Source of the DNA: Vibrio maerlii
GTDB lineage: Bacteria; Pseudomonadota; Gammaproteobacteria; Enterobacterales; Vibrionaceae
DNA length: 64,000 nucleotides
Assembly: GCF_003415655.1 (NCBI RefSeq)
Contig: NZ_QRHC01000003.1
Coordinates: 61,472-125,471, forward strand
Direction: 5' to 3'
Part shown: positions 55,161 through 64,000 of the stretch, piece by piece
How the letters are laid out: every line of letters begins with the position of its first letter
Numbering within the stretch: the first letter of the stretch is position 1
Program-made: the position numbers and the translations under genes
Notes under the pieces: model-generated
What the model was told of the DNA's origin: nothing
Databases searched by the model: none
Seen by the model: the letters and a program-made list of their open reading frames with translations, nothing else

Positions 55161-55850
55161 CTACTCTTCTTCCGTTACGATACGACTCTTCACATTCTGT
55201 CCGGCATCTTTTAGCAGGTTGACCGGTGTTAACACTACACCTTTCACTGTCCCTTCCACTGCACCGATTGTCGCTTGCTGCATAATATCTTTGCTGTTAT
55301 CGACAATTTCATCCGCTTTTGCCAGCATTGGGGGTAGTTCCTGGCGTAACTGTTCCGACTCTTTGATAATAACTGGGATTGTTTGTTCACGATATCCCTT
55401 ACTTTCCGTCAGCACTGGCGGAATAACATTTTTTCGATATAGGCTTGCTTCTTTTAGCACAGCCGGCACGGACTGACGACGTACCGCTTCGACTTCCGTT
55501 AGTACAGATGGAATCGTCTCACTGCGAATCGCATAAACTTCGGTCACAATCGAAGGAATCTTACTATCGATAGAGGCTGCGGTTTTCTCAATGTCAGCCG
55601 CGGTCATCTGAACCTTATCGACGGTCGCTATAATTTGTGGAACAAATACTTCCAACTGATTGGTGAATTCGATCCAGTCTTCAATCTGCAATTCTTTCGT
55701 CACCTCAGACGCATCACTTAGCACTTGAGGATAGACATCAATCACATCGGTGATCTTTTGGCTGATTTGGTAAATGCTACTTCCTAAATAAACGATGGAA
55801 GCTGCCAAGATAAGTTGTACACAGGTGGAGATTTTAGCTTGCAGAGTCAT
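55161..55850 (-). CDS. Membrane-anchored protein with 15-residue helical repeats
   Basis: 229 residues. There is one N-terminal membrane segment (about 9-27), then helical sequence. At about 103-178 five near-regular repeats of 14-15 residues follow the pattern (T/K)E-x4-R-x3-(I/V)P-x-(V/L)L: TEVYAIRSETIPSVL, TEVEAVRRQSVPAVL, KEASLYRKNVIPPVL, TESKGYREQTIPVII and KESEQLRQELPPML. The end has a Gly/Val-rich patch (GAVEGTVKGVVLTP). The repeats may form an elongated periplasmic or cytoplasmic rod. I do not recognise the family. Confidence 0.8.
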   Translation of the reverse strand: MTLQAKISTCVQLILAASIVYLGSSIYQISQKITDVIDVYPQVLSDASEVTKELQIEDWIEFTNQLEVFVPQIIATVDKVQMTAADIEKTAASIDSKIPSIVTEVYAIRSETIPSVLTEVEAVRRQSVPAVLKEASLYRKNVIPPVLTESKGYREQTIPVIIKESEQLRQELPPMLAKADEIVDNSKDIMQQATIGAVEGTVKGVVLTPVNLLKDAGQNVKSRIVTEEE

Positions 55851-55865
55851 GCGCGATCCTTGGCG

Positions 55866-56327
55866 TTATTCAATAGGTAATGCTGTGGTGTATTTTAATG
55901 ATTCCATGGCGAAGGTTGAGGTCACATTCGAAATGCCATCCACGCTATTGACCAACTTTTTGTAGAACTGGTCAAATCGCTTCATATCCTCTACCAAGAC
56001 TTTCATCATGTAGTCATATTCGCCTGCCATGCGATAAAACTCCATAACTTCGGGAAACTCAGACACAGTAGAAGCAAAACGATGATACCACTCATGGGAA
56101 TGATCGTTAGTTCGCACTAGCACAAATGCGGTGAATGAGAGGCCAAGTTTATCTGGATTAACTAAAGCGACGCGCTTTTCCAAAATACCGTTATCTTCCA
56201 ATCGCTTGAGGCGTTTCCAACAAGGTGTCGTCGTTAAATTGACCGACTCGGCCAATTCATTAAGTGACAGTGTGCCATCATTTTGCAGTAATGAGAGCAA
56301 CTTTTTATCCGTATTATCGAGTTCCAT
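55866..56327 (-). CDS. Lrp/AsnC family regulator (DecR/YbaO-like)
   Basis: 153 residues. The N-terminal helix-turn-helix (about 18-40; [25 protein letters not shown]) and C-terminal RAM ligand-binding domain (about 60-150; [14 protein letters not shown]) are typical. It is divergent from a cysteine-desulfhydrase-like gene, the same pairing as ybaO (DecR) and cdsH in enterics, where the regulator responds to cysteine. The ATG at 56327 gives the family start [11 protein letters not shown]; the frame continues five codons up to a TTG. Confidence 0.88.
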   Translation of the reverse strand: MELDNTDKKLLSLLQNDGTLSLNELAESVNLTTTPCWKRLKRLEDNGILEKRVALVNPDKLGLSFTAFVLVRTNDHSHEWYHRFASTVSEFPEVMEFYRMAGEYDYMMKVLVEDMKRFDQFYKKLVNSVDGISNVTSTFAMESLKYTTALPIE

Positions 56328-56456
56328 TTCACAAACACTCAATCAGAGAGAAAAATTTTCTACAAATGTAGTGATATATACAAAATATAGCAAAGTATTT
56401 CTCCGCAATGAGAATTAGAGTATCTACATCGCCTCGATAAGAATAAAGGAACTCCC

Positions 56457-57518
56457 ATGTGTACTGACCATAACTGGATCAACAGCGCTATCCAAAAAAT
56501 TGAAGCTGACTATCAACGCTCTGCTGATACCCATCTCATCAAGCTCGATCTTCCTGCACTTGAAGGTATCGATCTCTATCTTAAAGATGAAAGTACACAT
56601 CCAACAGGCTCACTGAAACACCGCTTGGCTCGTTCACTGTTCCTCTATGCAATCTGTAACGGTTGGGTGGGTCCTGAAACAACGATCATTGAATCTTCAT
56701 CTGGCAGTACAGCAATTTCTGAAGCCTACTTTGCTCGCCTTCTGGGCCTACCATTTATCGCCGTTATGCCGAAGTGCACAGCCCGCAAGAAGATTGAACA
56801 GATAGAGTTCTATGGTGGTCAAGCTCACCTTGTGGACCGCTCAGATCAAATCTATGCAGAATCAAAGCGTCTAGCCAAAGAGTTGAATGGACACTACATG
56901 GATCAATTTACCTATGCAGAGCGCGCAACCGACTGGCGTGGTAACAACAACATCGCAAACTCAATCTTTGGACAAATGAAACTGGAACAACACCCAGTAC
57001 CAACTTGGGTGGTAATGAGCCCTGGCACTGGTGGTACTTCGGCAACCATTGGTCGTTTCATTCGCTATCAAGCACTTGATACGAAACTGTGTGTCGTTGA
57101 CCCAGAAAACTCTGTATTTCATGATTACTTCAAAACGGGTGATGCATCTCTTACTGGCGATAAAGGTAGCCGTATCGAAGGTATTGGTCGCCCTCGCGTA
57201 GAGCCAAGCTTTATTCCAGGCGTAGTCGATGAAATGCGTACCATCCCCGACGCAGCAAGCATCGCAACTATTTATTGGTTAGAAAAGGTGCTTGGTCGTA
57301 AGGTCGGCGCATCAACAGGTACAAATCTATTTGGTGCTCTACAGCTTGCTTGTGAAATGAAACAGCGCGGTGAGAAAGGGTCGATTGTCACCCTGTTATG
57401 CGACAGTGGTGAGCGATATCTAGATACCTACTTCAATCAAGAGTGGGTAAGTGAAAACATCGGTTGTTATCAACGTTACACCGACGAAATCGAGACGATG
57501 CTGGCGTCATCACTCTAA
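56457..57518 (+). CDS. PLP-dependent cysteine-metabolising enzyme (CdsH-like L-cysteine desulfhydrase)
   Basis: 353 residues of the cysteine synthase/cystathionine beta-synthase fold II family. The PLP lysine is in [10 protein letters not shown] (Lys54), the substrate loop is SSSGSTA (about 79-85) and the phosphate-binding glycine loop is [10 protein letters not shown] (about 188-197). Family members act on O-acetylserine or cysteine. The divergent Lrp-type regulator suggests the CdsH branch, which breaks L-cysteine to pyruvate, ammonia and sulfide. A cysteine-synthase role cannot be excluded from sequence. Confidence 0.82.
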   Translation: MCTDHNWINSAIQKIEADYQRSADTHLIKLDLPALEGIDLYLKDESTHPTGSLKHRLARSLFLYAICNGWVGPETTIIESSSGSTAISEAYFARLLGLPFIAVMPKCTARKKIEQIEFYGGQAHLVDRSDQIYAESKRLAKELNGHYMDQFTYAERATDWRGNNNIANSIFGQMKLEQHPVPTWVVMSPGTGGTSATIGRFIRYQALDTKLCVVDPENSVFHDYFKTGDASLTGDKGSRIEGIGRPRVEPSFIPGVVDEMRTIPDAASIATIYWLEKVLGRKVGASTGTNLFGALQLACEMKQRGEKGSIVTLLCDSGERYLDTYFNQEWVSENIGCYQRYTDEIETMLASSL

Positions 57519-57600
57519 AGACACAGGGCAGGATATTCACTCTCCTGCCCTTTTCTTCTCTGGTTAGCCAAACCCTTTTACGGTTTGCCAAGTCCAGTTT

Positions 57601-57918
57601 CTATTTCTTTTGCTTTGCTTCAAATGCTGCCAACTGTTCTGGTGTTGCCTTAGGTTGGTGGTTTGTTTTCCACTCATCGTAAGTCATTCCATAAACACGC
57701 TCACGAGCATCATCAATATCGATGTCCAAACCGGCTTGCTCAGCTTCGGCTTTGTACCATTTACTGAAACAGTTGCGGCAGAATCCAGCTAAGATCATAA
57801 GATCGATATTCTGCACGTCTTTATTTTCATCTAAGTGAGCAAGCAGACGACGAAATGTCGCAGCATCCAGCTTGTCTTGTTCTTCTTGGCTTAGGTTTTT
57901 GTATTTAAATTCAGCCAC
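57601..57918 (-). CDS. DUF1244 family protein
   Basis: 105 residues, acidic and helical, with the conserved FCRNCFSKWY (about 46-55) and VYGMTYDEWKTNHQPKAT (about 75-92) stretches of DUF1244. The paired cysteines may bind a metal. Function is not established. It stands alone upstream of a gene-free gap ending in the RND operon terminator. Confidence 0.9.
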   Translation of the reverse strand: MAEFKYKNLSQEEQDKLDAATFRRLLAHLDENKDVQNIDLMILAGFCRNCFSKWYKAEAEQAGLDIDIDDARERVYGMTYDEWKTNHQPKATPEQLAAFEAKQKK

Positions 57919-58025
57919 TTTACTTTCCTTTCTCAGTGTTGTTTTTATTCCCTAGAGCATAGAGATTCCGCTACGCCAAGTCCATCTCAGCATCAACAAT
58001 TCTTAACAGCGAAAATAGACAACTA

Positions 58026-58057
58026 AAAAAAGCGCTTGGTTCACACCAAGCGCTTTC
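58026..58057 (-). terminator. Terminator of the RND efflux operon
   Basis: AAAGCGCTTGG/CCAAGCGCTTT, an 11-bp stem (58029-58056), followed on the minus strand by a long T run. It lies just after the permease gene. Confidence 0.9.
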
Positions 58058-58088
58058 GTATCAACACTTTTTACCAACAGAGGAACTA

Positions 58089-61000
58089 TTAGCTCAACTC
58101 ACCATGGCTACTACGTGTCTTGTGGTCATGCGATAGAGCCTTATTCAACTCAGCTTCTACGTGGCCAGGAGACTTAGTACCGGCTGAAATTAAGCGGTAC
58201 ATCGCAGGGATAACAAACAGTGTAACCAAAGTCGCAAAGGCCATACCGAAGAAGATCACCGTACCCACCGCCACGCGGCTCTCATAACCTGCACCCGTCG
58301 ACATAATCAGTGGAATCGCGCCAGCCAATGTCGTAAAGGCGGTCATCATGATTGGGCGTAGACGACGTGCAGAAGCATCCAGAATCGCTTTCTCAAATTC
58401 AATGCCACGGTCACGAAGCTGGTTAGCAAACTCAACGATCAAGATACCGTTTTTCGTTACCATACCGATCAACATGATCATACCAATCTGGCTATATACA
58501 TTCAGGCCTTGGTTCATTAGGAATAAACCTAGGAAGCCACCAAATACGCCCATAGGAACCGTAAACATAACGACCAATGGGTTGATGAAGCTCTCGAACT
58601 GTGCCGCCAGTACCAAGTAAGCCACCAGCAAAGCCAAGCCAAATACAATCAGAATACTCGATTGGTTCTCTTTGAAGTCTTTTGACTCTCCAGAGTAGCT
58701 CACTGAAATATCACCCGGTAGTACTTCAATCGCTTTTGCATCAAGGAAATCCAGAGCATCGCCCAATGTGTAACCGTCAATCAAGTTCGCGGTCACAGTG
58801 ATCGCTTTTTGCTTGTTGTAGTGCGATAGACGAATTGAAGATGCAATTTCTTCAATCTTAGTCACCGAATCGAGCGTCACCAGCTCACCACTGTTAGTAC
58901 GTAGGTAGATTTGACTCAAGTCTGCCGCATTGTTGAAGCTATTTTCATCACCACGTAGGTAAACATCATACTCTTCACCACGCTCAACAAAGGTAGTCTC
59001 GCTCTTACCACCGAGCATAATTTCAAGCGTATCCGAGATTTCCGATACAGAAATACCTAGTTCTGCAGCACGCTGTTTATCAACGCTTACCACTAGCTCA
59101 GGTGTTTTTTCTGAGTAGTTGATATCCGCACCTTCCATCATTGGGGAATCATCAGCTGCCTGTTTCAGCACTTCCGCCCATTCTTTTAGCTCTGGGTAAT
59201 CTGAACCACCCAGCACGAATTGAACAGGCTCACTTGAACCACCACGGAAACCCGGCATGAACGGGAAGACACGTGCATCAGGAATCGCCCCTAATGCCTT
59301 GCGCACCATACCAACCGCTTCTTGAGCAGTAGCCGTTCTGTCATTCCAATCTTCTAAGATCATGATAACAAAGCCAGTTTGGTCACCCGCTTGGCCACCA
59401 AATGCTGGCGATTGAATGCTGAAAGACTTTAGTACACCTTGACCAAGTAATGGCATCAAGCGCTCTTCCACCAAGTCCATGTTTGCTGACATTCGGTTGT
59501 AACTGGTGGCATCCGCACCACGAACAAAGGCAAAGATCACACCACGGTCTTCTTGCGGAGTGAGCTGAGCGGGCACTTGCTGCATCAGACCATAACTACC
59601 ACCTAAACAGGCGATGATCACAATCGGAGCCGCAAAGCGAAATTTAAGAGCACCTGCTAGAACCTTACGATAACCATTTTCAAGCTTACCAAAGACTCTT
59701 TCGACAAAGCGGTTGAATGCATTTGGCTTCACATTGGCTTTTAGGATTTTACTGCCAAGTACTGGTGTCAGAGTCAATGCTATCAGTGATGAGAAGATCA
59801 CCGACATCGCCAACAATACCGAGAATTCAGTAAACAGCAGGCCAACCATACCGTCCATGAAAGAGATCGGTAGGAAAACCATCACCAGTACTAGAGTCGT
59901 TGCGATTACCGCGAAGCCTACTTCACGCGTCCCCTTATAGGCTGCCAGTAATGGCGATTCCCCCTTCTCGATATGGTGGAAGATGTTCTCAACCACAACG
60001 ATAGCATCGTCAACTACCAAGCCAATTGACAGGATAAGCGCCATTAAGGTGATAAGGTTGATCGAGAAACCGAAGTAGTATGCCGCCATAAAGGAAGAGA
60101 TTAACGATACTGGTACCGTCACCGCAGGGATCAACGTTGCTCGTGCCTGCCCAATGAAGATGTACAGCACCAAGATAACTAGGCCACCAGTGATAAAGAG
60201 TGTGCTATATACCTCAGCAATAGAGCGTTCGATGAATACCGTTGAATCGTAGTCAATCGCCAATCGGGTACCATCAGGTAAGAACTGCTGAATCTGCTCA
60301 ACTTCATTGTGAACACGCTCTGCTACTTCTAATGGGTTGGCGTCCGACTGAGGAACAATACCCATACTTACGTTAACGACACCGTCACTCTTAAAGGTTG
60401 AGTTTTCATTCTCAGCACCTAGGTAAACATCAGCCACATCTTTAAGATAGATTGGGAAATCATCCGATGTACGCTTCACCACTAGGTATTCAAAATCTTC
60501 AGCAGATTGATAGGAACGTGCAGTACGAACTGACATTACAATCGAATCGTTACGTACTTCACCGCCTGGGTTTTCCACGTTCTCTGAGCGCAGTGCATTG
60601 GTAATATCCGCTGCGGTCACACCACGTCCTGCCATCAACTCCGGCTTGAGCTTAACGTACATAACTTTGTACAAACCGCCCGAGACATCTACCGAGCTTA
60701 CACCAGAGATCAGGCTGAAACGGTCGAGCAACACACGGTCGATGTAATCCGTAAGTTGCGTACGGTCCATCTCACTTGAGCTTAGGTTAATGTAGAGTGA
60801 TGCCTCGCCGCTACCATTGTTCTTAAATACAACCGGATCATCCGCTTCATCAGGAAGGCTACGCTGTGCACGTGCTACTGCATCTCGAACATCACTGACA
60901 CCGGTATTGAGGTCATAGCCAAGCTCAAAGGTAATCGTGATGCGCGACATGCTGTTACGAGTAGTCGAGCTGATTTCGTCAATACCACTGATACCGGAGA

Positions 61001-61211
61001 GTTGGTCTTCCAATACTGAAGTAATTTGGCTCTCGATAATAGTCGCTGAAGCGCCATCGTAACGAGTACTGATCGAAACTACCGGACTCTCGATATCAGG
61101 CATCTCACGAACAGCGAGCTTAGAGAAAGAGACAATACCAAACACCACCAGCAGCAAGCTGAGTACGATTGCCGCTATCGGTCTTTTTACCGAAACGTCA
61201 GAAAGCAACAT
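58089..61211 (-). CDS. RND efflux transporter permease (HAE1-type)
   Basis: 1040 residues with the two-fold RND layout: a membrane segment at about 10-30, a large periplasmic loop, helices 2-7 (GLVVDDAIVVVENI at about 400 has the proton-relay Asp pair), then the same again (second loop to about 860; GMVTKNGILIVEFANQLRD near 940-958). It exports drugs or bile-like compounds by proton exchange with a periplasmic adaptor. The adaptor gene is directly upstream. No outer-membrane factor is in the window, so it probably uses a TolC encoded elsewhere. Confidence 0.93.
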   Translation of the reverse strand: MLLSDVSVKRPIAAIVLSLLLVVFGIVSFSKLAVREMPDIESPVVSISTRYDGASATIIESQITSVLEDQLSGISGIDEISSTTRNSMSRITITFELGYDLNTGVSDVRDAVARAQRSLPDEADDPVVFKNNGSGEASLYINLSSSEMDRTQLTDYIDRVLLDRFSLISGVSSVDVSGGLYKVMYVKLKPELMAGRGVTAADITNALRSENVENPGGEVRNDSIVMSVRTARSYQSAEDFEYLVVKRTSDDFPIYLKDVADVYLGAENENSTFKSDGVVNVSMGIVPQSDANPLEVAERVHNEVEQIQQFLPDGTRLAIDYDSTVFIERSIAEVYSTLFITGGLVILVLYIFIGQARATLIPAVTVPVSLISSFMAAYYFGFSINLITLMALILSIGLVVDDAIVVVENIFHHIEKGESPLLAAYKGTREVGFAVIATTLVLVMVFLPISFMDGMVGLLFTEFSVLLAMSVIFSSLIALTLTPVLGSKILKANVKPNAFNRFVERVFGKLENGYRKVLAGALKFRFAAPIVIIACLGGSYGLMQQVPAQLTPQEDRGVIFAFVRGADATSYNRMSANMDLVEERLMPLLGQGVLKSFSIQSPAFGGQAGDQTGFVIMILEDWNDRTATAQEAVGMVRKALGAIPDARVFPFMPGFRGGSSEPVQFVLGGSDYPELKEWAEVLKQAADDSPMMEGADINYSEKTPELVVSVDKQRAAELGISVSEISDTLEIMLGGKSETTFVERGEEYDVYLRGDENSFNNAADLSQIYLRTNSGELVTLDSVTKIEEIASSIRLSHYNKQKAITVTANLIDGYTLGDALDFLDAKAIEVLPGDISVSYSGESKDFKENQSSILIVFGLALLVAYLVLAAQFESFINPLVVMFTVPMGVFGGFLGLFLMNQGLNVYSQIGMIMLIGMVTKNGILIVEFANQLRDRGIEFEKAILDASARRLRPIMMTAFTTLAGAIPLIMSTGAGYESRVAVGTVIFFGMAFATLVTLFVIPAMYRLISAGTKSPGHVEAELNKALSHDHKTRSSHGELS

Positions 61212-61213
61212 GA

Positions 61214-62305
61214 TTATTCACCCTTTGCTGCTGATTTGCTTGGTTTACCAGAAGGCAGCTCTACCGCGACGCCGTCTGTACTTAGGATTTTCACTGAAGC
61301 ACCATCACGCATGTTCACGATACCTTGAACCACAATATTGGCACCGATATCCAAACCTTTTTCGATAACCACTTCGTTACCAATACGAGCGCCAAGGAAC
61401 ACCTCAGTACGAGTAACCTTGTTATCTTCACCGATCACGTAGACGTATCGCTTGGTACCTGAATACTCAAGCGCTTGAACAGGAATAATAGGGGCAGAAA
61501 TTGGTGGGAAAGCCATGTCAGCTGAAACCAACATGCCTGGCTTTAACCGCTGCTCTGGGTTATCAAAATGGATACGTACGCGCAGGTTCAAACTCTCAGA
61601 ATTGATACGAGAGTCAATACCGACAACTGTGCCTGTGAATGTTTGGTCACCCCAAGCACTGGTTGTAGCAATAACCTCCATGCCATTTGAGATTTGAGCT
61701 AAGTAACGCTCTGGAACTTGCAGATCAAGCTGCATGACCGACAGGTCATCAAGAGTGATAAGTTCACTACCAGAACTCACCAATGCACCGCGGCTAAAAT
61801 CGATGAAACCTACTGTTCCAGCAAACGGTGCAGAGATATGTAGGTCTTTTAGATTTGCGTTCGCTGCGTCAAGTCGTGCGTTTGCGATATCAACATTAGC
61901 GCGCTGGCCTTCGATCTCAGTTTGGGTGATTGCGTTTTTCTTTGCTAATCGCTCAAACTCTTTCAGCTTACGCTGTTCATCTTTCAGATAGGCTTTTGCT
62001 TCAGCAACTGCTGCAATCGCTTTGTCGTCATCGAGCTTGATTAAAAGCTCGCCTTGGTTAACAAACTGATTAGCTTTGACCAAGATAGTTTCAACCTTAC
62101 CCGATACTTCCGAAGCAACAATTACCGATTGGTCAGCTTCAAGCTTTCCGATAAGAGTGAGTGATTGAGACACTTCATGAGTCTGAACCGTTTCAGAAAC
62201 AACCGGAGTTGCACCTCCAGGACCACGAGGTTTCGCTGCATGAGCAGTCATTCCTGCTGAAAGTAAAGCCACAGACAACAAGCTTAAAGCAATTTTATTT
62301 TTCAT
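61214..62305 (-). CDS. RND efflux periplasmic adaptor (membrane fusion protein)
   Basis: 363 residues with a signal peptide (about 1-23, HAA). It has the biotinyl-lipoyl-like halves (VIVASEVSGKVETILVKANQFVNQGELLI and APFAGTVGFIDFSRGALVSSG), an alpha-helical hairpin between (about 90-140) and beta-barrel and MP domains after. No lipobox Cys, so it is a soluble or peripherally held periplasmic protein linking the RND pump to TolC. It ends 2 bases before the permease, in one operon. Confidence 0.93.
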   Translation of the reverse strand: MKNKIALSLLSVALLSAGMTAHAAKPRGPGGATPVVSETVQTHEVSQSLTLIGKLEADQSVIVASEVSGKVETILVKANQFVNQGELLIKLDDDKAIAAVAEAKAYLKDEQRKLKEFERLAKKNAITQTEIEGQRANVDIANARLDAANANLKDLHISAPFAGTVGFIDFSRGALVSSGSELITLDDLSVMQLDLQVPERYLAQISNGMEVIATTSAWGDQTFTGTVVGIDSRINSESLNLRVRIHFDNPEQRLKPGMLVSADMAFPPISAPIIPVQALEYSGTKRYVYVIGEDNKVTRTEVFLGARIGNEVVIEKGLDIGANIVVQGIVNMRDGASVKILSTDGVAVELPSGKPSKSAAKGE

Positions 62306-62519
62306 AATTTAGGTACGTAATCAATATTATCGAATAGACGAATACATTAGCTAAGCAAATTCTATCAACTAAGTTGCGGGTGTAGCGTAAAGGAATGTAA
62401 ATCTACCCAGATATTTTGTAAGTTTGTCGTGACGATTGCCGTGCATGATTTGTTTAGATTAAGTTTTATACGGCCAAGCACAAAATTAGACCAAACGGTT
62501 CAAAAGTATCAAATTTTTC

Positions 62520-62547
62520 TTTACTCTCTCGGCCTTAGTGCTATTGT
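62520..62547 (+). promoter_or_regulatory. Promoter of the first tRNA-Tyr gene
   Basis: TTTACT, 16-base spacer, TATTGT, followed by a GC-containing discriminator (TAGCG). The layout matches the promoter before the second tRNA-Tyr copy. Confidence 0.6.
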
Positions 62548-62589
62548 TAGCGACCTAGCTGACACGAAAGTGTAACGGCAGCACAATTT

Positions 62590-62674
<85 letters not shown>

Positions 62675-62681
62675 TATTCCG

Positions 62682-62709
62682 AAAGCCAGCTCATTGAGCT
62701 GGCTTTTCT
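62682..62709 (+). terminator. Terminator after tRNA-Tyr copy 1
   Basis: AAAGCCAGCTC-ATT-GAGCTGGCTTTT stem-loop followed by CTCGTTTT, 8 bases after the tRNA CCA end. Confidence 0.88.
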
Positions 62710-62776
62710 CGTTTTGCTTCAACCCTTTCCATGGTATACATGTTTCCTTTGCAACGACCGTTGAACAAGGAAGAGC

Positions 62777-63700
62777 ATGTTAAGTCGTCAACGCTATAAT
62801 GTTTTTGGTACCCTCGCGATTTTACTTTGGAGTTGTGTCATTTCTCTGACACGATTTGTCGCAGAGTACTTCGGCCCCGTCGGTGGTGCGGCTCTTCTTT
62901 ACACCGTAAGTTCAGTGTTACTCATGTTGACTGTTGGTATGCCAAAGTTCTCACAGATACCAAAGAAGTATCTAATTTTAGGCGGAGTAATGTTTGCTTG
63001 TTATGAGATCTTTTTATCCCTGGCGCTAGGTATGGCAAATAGTCGTCAACAAGCCCTAGATATGGCGATCATCAACTACCTGTGGCCTGCTCTGACTGTT
63101 GTTATTGCGACTTTGATATCAAAGAAACCCACGCCAATTGCTCTCTACCCACTCATCATGGCTGCATTTGTTGGAGTCGTATGGTGCGTTAGTGGTGACC
63201 AGCCATTATCTTGGGCTACGTTGGTGAGTAATATTCAATCGAACCCTTTGACCTATACCCTCGCCCTTAGTGGCGCATTTATATGGGCTTTGTATTGTAA
63301 CCTCACACAGAAGTGGTCAAACGGTATCAATGCGATCACTCCTTTTTTTATGCTCACAGCCATAACGCTATGGATTCATCTACTGTTTGTCGATGAACCT
63401 AGTTTTACCTTCACCTGGACAAATTCATCGGTATTACTGCTCTCTGCTGCAGTGATGGCTGGTGGTTATGGTTTATGGAACATCGCTATTATTGGCGGCA
63501 ACATGATATTTCTCGCCACATTGTCTTATTTTACTCCCGTTATCTCCATCTTTATTTCAAGTATCGTGTTTGCAATTGCGCTTAGCTGGTCTTTTTGGCA
63601 AGGTGTGATCATCGTGACGCTAAGCAGTTTAGGTTGCTGGTGGTTAACGCGAGAGAAGAGCGAAAAAAGCCGAATAACTGAAATAGAACAGCCTCAATAG
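62777..63700 (+). CDS. yddG: Aromatic amino acid exporter YddG (DMT/EamA family)
   Basis: 307 residues with ten membrane segments. Family-specific stretches GTLAILLWSCVISLTRFVAE (11-30), FACYEIFLSLALGMA, NYLWPALTVV and GGYGLWNIAIIGGNMIFLATLSYFTPV match YddG. It exports aromatic amino acids, and paraquat in Salmonella, across the inner membrane. AAGGA precedes the ATG. It lies alone between two identical tRNA-Tyr genes. Confidence 0.9.
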   Translation: MLSRQRYNVFGTLAILLWSCVISLTRFVAEYFGPVGGAALLYTVSSVLLMLTVGMPKFSQIPKKYLILGGVMFACYEIFLSLALGMANSRQQALDMAIINYLWPALTVVIATLISKKPTPIALYPLIMAAFVGVVWCVSGDQPLSWATLVSNIQSNPLTYTLALSGAFIWALYCNLTQKWSNGINAITPFFMLTAITLWIHLLFVDEPSFTFTWTNSSVLLLSAAVMAGGYGLWNIAIIGGNMIFLATLSYFTPVISIFISSIVFAIALSWSFWQGVIIVTLSSLGCWWLTREKSEKSRITEIEQPQ

Positions 63701-63807
63701 GGCCATCAAGACAAAGGTATATATGTCTACTTTTGCCACGATATGACTATTTTTTAGGTGAAACGTCCAAAACATCTACACTTGCACTATTTTTTGCAGA
63801 AAAATAC

Positions 63808-63835
63808 TTTACAGCCAAATCTAATTTGCTATGAT
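63808..63835 (+). promoter_or_regulatory. Promoter of the second tRNA-Tyr gene
   Basis: TTTACA, a 16-base spacer and TATGAT, then a GC-rich discriminator (GCGCTCCGC) like stringently controlled stable-RNA promoters. It lies about 73 bases before the tRNA. Confidence 0.75.
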
Positions 63836-63907
63836 GCGCTCCGCACTTGAGCAACGGGCTGGGAAAACGTTGTGCTAAGTTCTTACCTTGAGTAAGTAAA
63901 AGACCCT

Positions 63908-63992
<85 letters not shown>

Positions 63993-64000
63993 TATTTTTG

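Overview
The window is chromosomal DNA of a marine gammaproteobacterium, almost certainly a Vibrio or close Vibrionaceae relative. The protein sequences look Vibrio-like throughout. The block rne-rluC-maf-yceD-rpmF-plsX-fabH-fabD-fabG-acpP-fabF-pabC-mltG-tmk-holB-tatD-ptsG keeps the enterobacterial order, and ffs-ybaZ-ybaY-tesB near a ybaO-like regulator keeps a second one. Most of the window is core genome.

Layout. 1-5300: a leftward nitrate/nitrite assimilation locus (truncated nirB, a NrtABC-type transporter and an ANTAR antiterminator), with two sigma54-type promoters and a leader hairpin/terminator. 5300-10650: asmA, udk and an EF-G paralogue with a long structured leader. 10700-18400: apbC/metG, a DUF1456 gene, an unknown membrane-anchored protein, cheV and mlc. 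18500-23150: a patatin, a 29-residue YnhF-like protein, two small beta-barrel proteins and ptsG. 23160-39300: the cell-envelope, fatty-acid and replication block, ending with divergent rluC and rne; rne has its long regulatory 5' UTR. 39500-46550: transporters (SulP, YjiH, BenE with its own cupin-HTH regulator, and a CPA1-type antiporter). 46800-50830: an accessory stretch. 50830-57920: ffs, ybaZ, ybaY, tesB, a second patatin, a repeat protein, an Lrp/CdsH-like pair and DUF1244. 58090-62310: an RND efflux pair. 62590-63992: two identical tRNA-Tyr genes flanking yddG.

The strongest candidate for an undescribed system is the compact three-gene cassette at 48562-50499. It encodes a GHKL ATPase with an anti-sigma-kinase-like N box, a small STAS-like (DUF4325-type) protein whose gene lies directly against it, and a protein with a membrane segment at each end. 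The cassette sits between a decayed IS3-family transposase fragment and the 4.5S RNA gene. The architecture suggests a partner-switching sensor/effector, perhaps in defence, but this is inference only.

Other regulatory signals read from the sequence are a paired palindromic operator before benE, Mlc-like sites near mlc and ptsG, a large folded leader before the EF-G paralogue, and two tandem-repeat arrays (8 bp after metG, 16/32 bp across the mltG stop codon).
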